Below, piece by piece: positions 1-5,389 of a stretch of 5,554 nt of DNA. The stretch covers positions 1 to 5,554 of the forward strand of contig JASHXQ010000044.1 of the NCBI GenBank assembly GCA_030043455.1, in the 5' to 3' direction. The translations under genes were made by a program, and so were the position numbers. Source of the DNA: Nitrososphaerales archaeon (lineage in GTDB: Archaea > Thermoproteota > Nitrososphaeria > Nitrososphaerales > CADDZS01). The notes below the pieces were generated by a model. The model saw only the letters and a program-made list of their open reading frames with translations, was not told the origin of the DNA and ran no database searches. Within the stretch, counting starts at the first letter, position 1. The number at the start of each line of letters is the position of its first letter.

Positions 1-1378
1 GGGTTACTGAGGAGTACCCAAAGTCTTGGAGGGTCCAGCCCGTCGGAACGTTGTCCGACGTTGTCCAGAAGGTGTCAATGCATGGTAATCCCCCGACATA
101 GTCCACGCAGCCCTGCAACGAAGAAGTGGCGATTAGCCCTACCTGGGGGTTGAACAGGTTATTCACGACGTAGGTTGCCACTTCCTGAGAATTGGGATTC
201 CAGTAGGGATTCTCACACTGTGGTGTGGTACACGTCGTTGTCGACGAAGTTGCTGTGGAGCTCGTCTCGGTCGAAGTAGAAGTTGACTCGGTCGAGGTTG
301 AGCTAGTTGAACTGGTGGTTGAAGAACTGGAGGAGCTACTCGAAGTTGACTGGGTTGAAGAGGAGGTGCTCGATGTTACCGTAGTACTCGTAGTGGAAGT
401 AGTAGAGGTGGTAGTACTCGAACCTGATCCTCCGTTAATCTCTTGCTGGAAGATCAAGATGCTCCGTCCATACTTCACTCCTCCACTGCCAATAGCAGGG
501 TACAGCTGGTAGTTACCGGAAATTGTGTTTGATGGAGGAGGAGCGCGAATGGTCCAGTGGACTGCAAAAGAGGAGAAAGACAGACTAGGATCGCTACAGT
601 GAGAATTAAAGTCAAACCAAGTCTGCTGTTCGGGGTTCACCAGTATAACGAGGTCGGCCTCTCCATTGCTGTGGAAAATGACCAGCCCACCGGTAATCGC
701 GTAGGTGATGGATTGGCTCGAATCCGTCACAGCTAGGTTAATCCCTCTTAGCTCCGCACCTCCCGTATCGATCGAAGACTGATCGTCACCACTTCTGCAC
801 TGTCCCGATGGATACGAGCTGCCAGAGTAGGTCTGGCCGTGGTAATTCACATTCACGTATTGATCTAGCGTCGCTCCAGAGGTGGATTGGTGGAGATCTG
901 CGCCCACGGTGGCGTAGGTAGAGCCCCAGCTGTTTGATGCAAATAGATAGAGACTGCTCGAAGAAGATTGCAAGTTCAAGGCCTGGACCCCGTCCGTACC
1001 GCTCCATGGAATAGAGCCCGTCTTGGAAGGATCAATGTGGAGATAATTGTACACTGCCTCGCTTCCGTGGCCATCCGGAATCATCCGAAGCGAGAGGGTC
1101 ATTCCGGTAAATTGGAAGGCAACAGCCGGATCGTTTGAGTTGGCGATGTAGATAGGCATGTCGTCCTCAGAGCTTACCTGATGAACGCCGAGACCGGTAG
1201 CCGGAGCGTAGGCGTTGGACGCCACCGGACTAACAATAAATGGAATAACTGTAACCAATGCCATTAATCCCGTCACCAAGAGGACTTTGGTGACTGTGGA
1301 ACTGGGGACTCTACGAGAGCTGCCACGAAGATGTAGATATTCGCCGACTTTGGTTTGAAGTCTTTTTCCCACTCTCAT
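1..1378 (-). CDS. Secreted/surface-anchored protein with Ser/Thr-rich linker, C-terminus cut by window edge
   Basis: One uninterrupted reading frame runs from an ATG at 1378 off the left edge, giving 459 codons with no stop. No in-frame ATG lies upstream before a stop near 1490, so this start is preferred. Residues 1-31 are basic (KR at 5-6, RR at 22-23), residues 32-50 are a hydrophobic helix, and small residues at 53-58 (ASNAYA) could be a signal-peptidase site. Residues 59-317 look like a folded, probably beta-rich ectodomain, with Cys194 and Cys261 as a possible disulfide. Residues 318-382 are an almost pure Ser/Thr linker. A second domain begins at 383 with Cys383, Cys388, Cys424 and Cys433 and many aromatic and Asn residues. 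The protein most likely sits on or outside the cell envelope, with the linker probably glycosylated. I do not recognise either folded domain, so no enzymatic or binding role is assigned. It is divergent from the amidase. Very sure it is a gene; function unknown. Confidence 0.9.
   Translation of the reverse strand, partial: MRVGKRLQTKVGEYLHLRGSSRRVPSSTVTKVLLVTGLMALVTVIPFIVSPVASNAYAPATGLGVHQVSSEDDMPIYIANSNDPAVAFQFTGMTLSLRMIPDGHGSEAVYNYLHIDPSKTGSIPWSGTDGVQALNLQSSSSSLYLFASNSWGSTYATVGADLHQSTSGATLDQYVNVNYHGQTYSGSSYPSGQCRSGDDQSSIDTGGAELRGINLAVTDSSQSITYAITGGLVIFHSNGEADLVILVNPEQQTWFDFNSHCSDPSLSFSSFAVHWTIRAPPPSNTISGNYQLYPAIGSGGVKYGRSILIFQQEINGGSGSSTTTSTTSTTSTTVTSSTSSSTQSTSSSSSSSSTTSSTSSTSTESTSTSTETSSTATSSTTTCTTPQCENPYWNPNSQEVATYVVNNLFNPQVGLIATSSLQGCVDYVGGLPCIDTFWTTSDNVPTGWTLQDFGYSSVT
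233..427 (-). repeat. Low-complexity Ser/Thr linker-coding stretch (residues 318-382)
   Basis: Fifty-nine of 65 residues are Ser or Thr; the exceptions are Gly319, Val334, Gln343, Glu364, Glu371 and Ala376. The DNA is correspondingly repetitive: a 10-base unit (gtagtactcg on the plus strand) occurs at 381 and 411, and an imperfect 20-base unit recurs at 279 and 342. Mixed Ser codons (TCN and AGY) and Thr codons keep it from being a simple tandem repeat. Such linkers commonly act as extended, O-glycosylated stalks between a membrane-proximal and a distal domain. The complementary strand reads as a Val/Glu-rich open frame, which is an artefact. Confidence 0.85.
1205..1378 (-). other. N-terminal signal peptide or membrane anchor (residues 1-58) of the surface protein
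   Basis: The n-region is unusually long (about 31 residues) and carries several Lys/Arg, including Arg22-Arg23 preceded by Ser. An 18-19 residue hydrophobic core follows (32-50, with VLLVTGLMALV). Candidate cleavage sites fall after Ala56 or Ala58, although Pro59 at +1 would disfavour the latter. SRR is reminiscent of a Tat motif, but the hydrophobic +4/+5 positions of that motif are Pro and Ser here. A Sec signal or an uncleaved N-terminal anchor is equally likely. Confidence 0.65.
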
Positions 1379-1413
1379 TCTCTTAATTGACCGTGAATTT
1401 GGAGCCTGCGTCC

Positions 1414-1420
1414 AATATTT
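1414..1420 (-). promoter_or_regulatory. Possible TATA box of the surface-protein gene
   Basis: On the minus strand this reads AAATATT, centred about 39 bases upstream of the ATG at 1378. With the usual archaeal TATA-to-start spacing of roughly 25 bases, it would give a leader of about 13 bases. The only purine-rich stretch before the ATG is AAGAGA, not a clear Shine-Dalgarno site. Tentative, from composition and spacing alone. Confidence 0.25.
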
Positions 1421-1554
1421 GAGGTTCGAGGAGCTAGGACAGAAATTTTCCAGAGGGTGTACGAATCTGTACCATGATTTGTTTTCCGGAATTTATTTTC
1501 TCAGATTTAGGGCGGTTGCAAAATGACATTCCATTGCGTACTCCCTAAAAGTTG

Positions 1555-1579
1555 CAGGAGTTTAGGTGAGAAGCTCCTG
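1555..1579 (+). repeat. Inverted repeat able to form a 9-bp stem with 7-base loop
   Basis: CAGGAGTTT at 1555-1563 pairs with AAGCTCCTG at 1571-1579 (one G-T wobble), leaving a loop of 7 bases. It lies 110 bases upstream of the amidase start and 177 bases upstream of the surface-protein start, and no T-run follows on the plus strand. A regulator-binding site or an RNA structure in a leader are both possible; the sequence does not decide between them. Confidence 0.4.
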
Positions 1580-1663
1580 AAATACAGCCCCGCTGGATGC
1601 GGAAGTGCATCGTCGGATAGTTACGTCCAGGAGAATCGAAATCATAGAGCAATTTTGAAATCT

Positions 1664-1675
1664 GGAAGGGTGGAG
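1664..1675 (+). promoter_or_regulatory. Purine-rich ribosome-binding region of the amidase
   Basis: GGAAGGGTGGAG contains GGTG and GGAG blocks that could pair with the archaeal anti-Shine-Dalgarno sequence. It ends 13 bases before the TTG at 1689, slightly longer than the usual spacing. An in-frame stop at 1656-1658 limits how far upstream the gene can begin, which supports the TTG as start. Confidence 0.4.
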
Positions 1676-1688
1676 TAAGGCGGTTAGA

Positions 1689-3080
1689 TTGGCCTCGCCT
1701 AACTCCAAATCATCATACAGCCTCAGGAGAGTCGCCGAGGATTTACGTTCACAAAAATTGGCAGTAGACGAGATTGTCCGTGAGGAGCTCGCCAAAATAG
1801 ATAGCTATAGTAGCTTTAACGCTTTCGTGACTACCTTCGACCTAGATTCTGAGATACTATCTAAAAACTTGGCAAGAGCAAAATCTGTTATTGAAAAACA
1901 GGCTACCAAGAAGGGCTCGGTCGGAAGTGATCTCTTGGGCATCCCGTTTACGATCAAGGATAATGTCTTCGTCGCTGGGTACCGTACGACCGTGGGCTGT
2001 GTAGCGTTCAAAGATTTCGTACCAAACGTTAACGGAGATGTGTTCGATTTGTTTTATTCCCAAGGCGCTATTCCCCTCGGCAAGACCAACCTCCACGAGC
2101 TCGCCCTGGGACCAACAGGTTCTGCTTCTTATCTTGGACCGATAAGAAATGCTGTGGATTTCACCAGGGTCGCCGGTGGGTCCAGTGGTGGTTCCGCCGT
2201 ATCGGTAGCGAAAGCCAAGTATGCGATAGCTACCATTGGTTCTGACACCGGCGGGTCGGTTAGAATTCCTGCCGCTCTGTGCGGCGTGTGTGGATTGAAA
2301 CCGACGATTGGCGCCATAAGTTCGGCCGGAGTTTTTCCATTAAGTGTGACTCTGGATACGGTTGGGGTATTGGCGCGTACCGTGGATGACTTGGATTTCG
2401 TGTTGTCCAATATTTTGCCGAAAAGATTTGCTAAAGACAGCTCTAGGTCTCAAAGAGGAAAAAAGAAACTTCGTATTGGAATCCCGGGAAAACGGTACTT
2501 CGACGGTGCATCCAAATCCGTGTTGAAGGATTTCTGGCATGCGATCGATGAAATCCGGCAAGAGTTCGAAATCGTCGAGGGGATCTCCATTCCTGACGAG
2601 GAAAAAATTTCCCGGATCAGGAGATCCATCATGCTGAGAGAAGGGGCCTGGTTCTATGCTGAAGTTCTTGCGAACGAGGAGTACCGAGCGAAAATGGATC
2701 CGGACGTCCTAACCCCTCTTGACGCAGGAGGCAAGATAGGTGTCGTGGAAGCCATGCAGGCTGAGGCTTTCAGGCAGGCCTTCACTTCGAAAATGTTCGG
2801 AATTTTTGAGGAGGTAAATTTTGTCGCAACTCCCACCTGTCTTATCGAAGCTCCCAAGCTCGAAGACATGATGGATAGATCGGAGTATGCAAGACAGAGA
2901 CCGCTTCTTATCCGGAACCCAGAAGTATGGAATCTCTGCGGGTTTCCTGCGCTTACTTTACCCAGCAACAGACCCGATGGAGTTGGCCTCCCTACAGGCT
3001 TCCAGCTGGCCGGAGGGTATGACAATGATCGAGGGGTTCTTGACGCGGGGTTGGCCATTTGGAACCTGCTGCATGACTAA
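1689..3080 (+). CDS. Amidase-signature family amidase (amidohydrolase)
   Basis: This 463-residue protein is a probable cytoplasmic hydrolase of the amidase-signature family, which cleaves carboxamides to a carboxylate and ammonia or an amine. The catalytic triad is complete: Lys90 in GIPFTIKDN, cis-Ser166 in GGSSGGSA (163-170), and nucleophile Ser190 in GSDTGGSVRIP; the 24-residue spacing between the two Ser matches the family. The C-terminal NLCGFPALTLP (415-425) and GLPTGFQLAGG (433-443) blocks are also typical. Length is normal. The start is TTG: the next Met lies past the catalytic core, while the N-terminal SLRRVAEDLRSQKLAVDEIV segment is the expected family helix. It could be mistaken for GatA of the Glu-tRNA(Gln) amidotransferase, but no gatB or gatC is adjacent and the segment after the nucleophile (ISSAGVFPLSVTLDTVG) looks like a general amidase. 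A basic stretch at 245-260 is an insertion without assigned role. Substrate is unknown. Confidence 0.93.
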   Translation: MASPNSKSSYSLRRVAEDLRSQKLAVDEIVREELAKIDSYSSFNAFVTTFDLDSEILSKNLARAKSVIEKQATKKGSVGSDLLGIPFTIKDNVFVAGYRTTVGCVAFKDFVPNVNGDVFDLFYSQGAIPLGKTNLHELALGPTGSASYLGPIRNAVDFTRVAGGSSGGSAVSVAKAKYAIATIGSDTGGSVRIPAALCGVCGLKPTIGAISSAGVFPLSVTLDTVGVLARTVDDLDFVLSNILPKRFAKDSSRSQRGKKKLRIGIPGKRYFDGASKSVLKDFWHAIDEIRQEFEIVEGISIPDEEKISRIRRSIMLREGAWFYAEVLANEEYRAKMDPDVLTPLDAGGKIGVVEAMQAEAFRQAFTSKMFGIFEEVNFVATPTCLIEAPKLEDMMDRSEYARQRPLLIRNPEVWNLCGFPALTLPSNRPDGVGLPTGFQLAGGYDNDRGVLDAGLAIWNLLHD

Positions 3081-3109
3081 ATTGTGAATAATTAAGAAGA
3101 AAATTCTCC

Positions 3110-3122
3110 GCTTTCAGAAAGC
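3110..3122 (+). repeat. Short perfect palindrome after the amidase gene, possible weak terminator
   Basis: GCTTTC and GAAAGC flank a single A, so a hairpin of about 5 bp with a CAG loop could form. It is followed by ATTAATTTT, giving the look of a weak intrinsic terminator, or a T-rich archaeal stop signal, for the amidase 30 bases downstream of its TAA. The same AT stretch may be a promoter element of the next gene. It could also be an operator. Confidence 0.3.
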
Positions 3123-3123
3123 A

Positions 3124-3130
3124 TTAATTT
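3124..3130 (+). promoter_or_regulatory. Possible TATA box of the F420 oxidoreductase gene
   Basis: TTAATTT is centred about 40 bases upstream of the ATG at 3167, which would place transcription start near 3153 with a leader of about 14 bases. No good Shine-Dalgarno site precedes the ATG (the nearest purine run is GAGAGAG). If correct, this gene is transcribed independently of the amidase. Confidence 0.25.
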
Positions 3131-3166
3131 TGCGGCTTCAAGGCGAATGAGAGAGCTTCTTCGATT

Positions 3167-4183
3167 ATGCCGCGAACGACATCTAGAAAACCGCTACAGA
3201 TTGCTGTGGATATTGGGGAGAATGAAAAAGATCCCCAGGAGTTCAAGCAGTGTGTCATGCTGGCTGAGAAGCTGGGCTTTGACGTTGCCTGGCTCGGCGA
3301 TCACTTCATGCCTTGGGTTCACAGCAGCAATCGTTCTTCCTACGTTTGGTCATTGATGGGTGCCTGCTTTGAGGCCACAAAGAAGGTAAGGATTGGAGCG
3401 TATGTCACCACCCCCATCGGGGCAAGGTATCATCCTTTGATCATCGCGCAGGCCGCTGCTACACTGGACAACATGTATCCGGGCCGATTTGTCTTGACGG
3501 TGGGAACCGGTGAAGCCATGAACGAAGCTCCATTTTTTGGATGGCCGCCTTGGAAGGAGCGAATGGAGAGGCTGGTAGAAGGTATCCAGCTGATCCGAAA
3601 AATGTGGGAGAGCAAATCGTATTTCGATTTTGATGGCAAGTACTTCAAAGCAAACCAAATCTATCTCTATACTCGTCCCAGGACAGATCTGAAGATCTAC
3701 GTGTCCGGGGTCGGTCCCAAGATGGCGAGGGCCGCGGGGGAATTTGGAGATGGTCTGATTACACTCTCTCACGTCAACTCGTTTGAGAGATGCAGGGATG
3801 TAATTTTCCCCGCCTTCGAAGAGGGGGCAAGGAGCGTGGGCAAAGATCCTTCAAAGATGGAAAAAATCGTCTCTCTGAGCTTCACCTTCAAGGATCCTGA
3901 GGAATTTGCGAGGAGCGAACGTACCTACGCCGGAATCGCCGCGAAAAATTCAACCGATGAACCCGATCCGAGAAAAATTGAGCAGATGGGGCGTGACATG
4001 TCCGTTGAAGAGATGGGCAAGACTACCACTTTTCTCAAAAACTGGAATGATGTTTTTGATCTGATCGAAAAGTACCGCGAGCTCGGCGTCACCTTGGTTG
4101 CCCTAAATTCTGGGGCAGACAGGAAGCTCATCCGGACCTTCGGACAGAAAATCCTTCCCCACTATAAGAACAAGAGAAGGTAA
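3167..4183 (+). CDS. Luciferase-like (LLM class) F420-dependent oxidoreductase, Adf/FGD-like
   Basis: This 338-residue protein is predicted to be a cytoplasmic TIM-barrel enzyme that transfers hydride between a substrate and the deazaflavin F420. It carries the DHFMPW block (45-50), where His46 and Trp50 match catalytic residues of F420-dependent glucose-6-phosphate dehydrogenase (FGD) and F420-dependent secondary alcohol dehydrogenase (Adf), and GTGEAMNE (113-120) with Glu116 matching the catalytic Glu. Further family blocks are MYPGRF (103-108), VSGVGPKMARAAGEFGDG (179-196) and FEEGARSVGKDPSKME (217-232). By comparison from memory it looks closer to Adf than to FGD, and positions that hold the sugar phosphate in FGD appear replaced (Val203, Thr286). 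An alcohol or other hydroxylated substrate is thus likelier than glucose 6-phosphate. The ATG at 3167 is the only in-frame ATG after a stop at 3125-3127. It follows the amidase by 86 bases on the same strand. Family call is firm; substrate is not. Confidence 0.9.
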   Translation: MPRTTSRKPLQIAVDIGENEKDPQEFKQCVMLAEKLGFDVAWLGDHFMPWVHSSNRSSYVWSLMGACFEATKKVRIGAYVTTPIGARYHPLIIAQAAATLDNMYPGRFVLTVGTGEAMNEAPFFGWPPWKERMERLVEGIQLIRKMWESKSYFDFDGKYFKANQIYLYTRPRTDLKIYVSGVGPKMARAAGEFGDGLITLSHVNSFERCRDVIFPAFEEGARSVGKDPSKMEKIVSLSFTFKDPEEFARSERTYAGIAAKNSTDEPDPRKIEQMGRDMSVEEMGKTTTFLKNWNDVFDLIEKYRELGVTLVALNSGADRKLIRTFGQKILPHYKNKRR

Positions 4184-4191
4184 GCGTCGGA

Positions 4192-4215
4192 AGGGCAAGC
4201 AGGATTGCTCGCCCT
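4192..4215 (+). terminator. Hairpin terminator between convergent genes
   Basis: AGGGC-A-AGCA pairs with TTGCT-C-GCCCT: nine base pairs, one A-C mismatch and a GGAT loop. It starts 9 bases after the oxidoreductase stop and is followed on the plus strand by a pyrimidine-rich stretch (4216-4240) with several T's. It also lies just beyond the stop of the converging minus-strand gene, so it may end transcripts from both sides. The T-tract is interrupted by C and A, so efficiency is uncertain. Confidence 0.55.
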
Positions 4216-4230
4216 CGTTGTCTTACTTCT

Positions 4231-5319
4231 TTACTTCATCATGCCACGTGCGGCGATCTTCCAGACGTGTTCCACATTGCCCTTCCGCAAAGCCACCATT
4301 TCATCGTGCTGGTTAATGCAGGTGCAACAGTGTTGGGGAATGGCACGGACGCGATCTCCTACCTTCAGAGACCGGCTAGCACCGCTGAGCCGGACGTTCG
4401 CATGTTCTTCGGAAAAGCCATAGATTTCGGCCCCTTCGAGACCGACAAGCCATGGGTAGGCGCAGTGATCAAAGTGGAAAGCCTTGCTTCCAGCGTCCAT
4501 GATTGCTCTGTCTTCCGTGGGCTTGCTCATGATGGTCGAAAGCACCGTTAGAGCGCAGTCATCCAGAGTGGCAACCTCTTCCTCCACCAGATTAATCGCG
4601 TTGAAGAGGTACATGCCGGGCTGTACCTCGTTTACTTCGGGCCGCTTCGCGTCGGTGTAAGTGCTCACCGAAGATCCCACGCTAGTCACCTTTATTTCGT
4701 GACCGAATTTTCGCACTTCCTTCTGGGCGATCGCAACTTGATCCATGGCTTCGTTTGCGAGGTTCACTCGATCCTTCATCGTCTTGCCGCTTCCAGTGTG
4801 GCCGTCATAACTCATGATTCCCCAGAAGACGAGATTCTTCAACCTGGAGATCTTGTCGGCAAGCTCCCCTGACTCGATGGGTAGCACCCCGCACCGATGC
4901 ATTCCAGAATCAATGTCAACGAGAACTTTGAGCTCAGTACCCACATCCGAGCAGGCTTTGGAAATTGCGACAGCGTTCTCGTAATTGTCAATCGCCAGTT
5001 TTAGGTCGATCTGGTCGGCGAGCCTCGCCAACCTAGGATATTTTTGCTTGCCCACGACTTCGTTTGTAATGAAAATGTCATTGATTCCGTGTGTTGCAAA
5101 AACCTCCGCCTCGCTGAGCTTTTGGAGACACACTCCCTTCGCCCCAGCCTCGATCTGGATTTTCGCAATCTCAGGCACTTTGTGCGTTTTTACATGAGGT
5201 CTTAAATTGACTCCGCACTCGCGGGTAAAATTTGCCATTCGGTGGAGATTTCTCTCGAATATGTCCATGTCCACTATAAGTGAAGGAGTATCCAAATCGT
5301 CGATGGTCTGGGTAGGCAT
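4231..5319 (-). CDS. D-threonine aldolase / D-serine dehydratase-like PLP enzyme (fold type III)
   Basis: This 362-residue protein belongs to the alanine-racemase-N plus D-serine-dehydratase-like domain family. Such enzymes cleave D-threonine to glycine and acetaldehyde, deaminate D-serine, or act on 3-hydroxyaspartate. Lys44 in RPHVKTHK (40-47) is the expected Schiff-base Lys for PLP. DTPSLIVDMD (10-19), VDIDSGMHRCGV (134-145), EVQPGMYLF (231-239) and DAGSKAF (275-281) are standard blocks of the barrel. The C-terminal beta domain has the metal motif PQHCCTCINQHDEM (328-341), where His330 and Cys332 form an H-x-C pair as in zinc-dependent D-serine dehydratases, rather than the H-x-D pair of bacterial Mn-dependent D-threonine aldolases. 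Length is normal for the family. The ATG at 5319 has no ribosome-binding site but a TATA-like box 30 bases upstream, suggesting a leaderless transcript. It converges on the F420 oxidoreductase with 47 bases between. Family is sure; choice between aldolase and dehydratase is open. Confidence 0.92.
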   Translation of the reverse strand: MPTQTIDDLDTPSLIVDMDIFERNLHRMANFTRECGVNLRPHVKTHKVPEIAKIQIEAGAKGVCLQKLSEAEVFATHGINDIFITNEVVGKQKYPRLARLADQIDLKLAIDNYENAVAISKACSDVGTELKVLVDIDSGMHRCGVLPIESGELADKISRLKNLVFWGIMSYDGHTGSGKTMKDRVNLANEAMDQVAIAQKEVRKFGHEIKVTSVGSSVSTYTDAKRPEVNEVQPGMYLFNAINLVEEEVATLDDCALTVLSTIMSKPTEDRAIMDAGSKAFHFDHCAYPWLVGLEGAEIYGFSEEHANVRLSGASRSLKVGDRVRAIPQHCCTCINQHDEMVALRKGNVEHVWKIAARGMMK

Positions 5320-5344
5320 GGAATTACCCTAACTTCGACGACCC

Positions 5345-5353
5345 TAATATTAT
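5345..5353 (-). promoter_or_regulatory. Probable TATA box of the D-amino-acid enzyme gene
   Basis: The minus strand reads ATAATATTA, centred about 30 bases upstream of the ATG at 5319. That spacing fits a transcript starting at or within a few bases of the ATG. The absence of a GGAGG-like site before the ATG agrees with leaderless translation. It lies in the 70-base gap after the zinc-ribbon gene, so the two genes need not be co-transcribed. Confidence 0.4.
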
Positions 5354-5389
5354 GATTGGATATTTGTCTGGATATACGAACACGTTTCC

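Larger units (their letters stand above)
1379..1688. other. Divergent intergenic region between the surface-protein and amidase genes
   Basis: I find no convincing gene in these 310 bases; the overlapping minus-strand frame that starts inside the amidase is Ser-rich shadow coding. The region must carry the upstream control of both divergent genes. It contains a TATA-like AT stretch near 1414-1420 facing left, a 9-bp stem-loop at 1555-1579, and a purine-rich stretch just before the amidase start. Confidence 0.7.

Noticed and set aside
41..66. Inverted repeat CGTCGGA/TCCGACG with an overlapping direct repeat CGTTGTCC
   Set aside because: It lies wholly inside the coding sequence of the surface protein (around a TTSDN segment) and is explained by codon content; no regulatory context.
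225..512. Plus-strand Val/Glu-rich open frame of 95 codons
   Set aside because: It is the complement of the Ser/Thr linker; Ser and Thr codons read backwards give Val/Glu/Leu codons without stops. The minus frame continues as a full protein on both sides.
786..1007. Minus-strand open frame of 73 codons inside the surface-protein gene
   Set aside because: It lies in another frame of the same strand within an uninterrupted 459-codon frame with a signal sequence, and shows no domain features.
1562..1795. Minus-strand 77-codon frame overlapping the amidase 5' end
   Set aside because: Most of its first half is antisense to the conserved amidase N-terminus, and the product has no recognisable features; treated as a shadow.
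2654..3058. Minus-strand 134-codon frame within the amidase, and the 140-codon frame at 3350-3772 in the oxidoreductase
   Set aside because: Both are antisense to well-conserved enzyme motifs and encode Ser/Pro/Arg-rich sequence typical of reverse-frame shadows.
1689..3080. GatA subunit of the Glu-tRNA(Gln) amidotransferase
   Set aside because: The catalytic core is shared, but no gatB or gatC lies nearby and the region after the nucleophile looks like a general amidase.
3147..3356. Alternative plus-strand start 20 bases upstream of the oxidoreductase ATG
   Set aside because: It is in a different frame and ends after 69 codons; the DHFMPW and GTGEAMNE motifs are in the frame starting at 3167.
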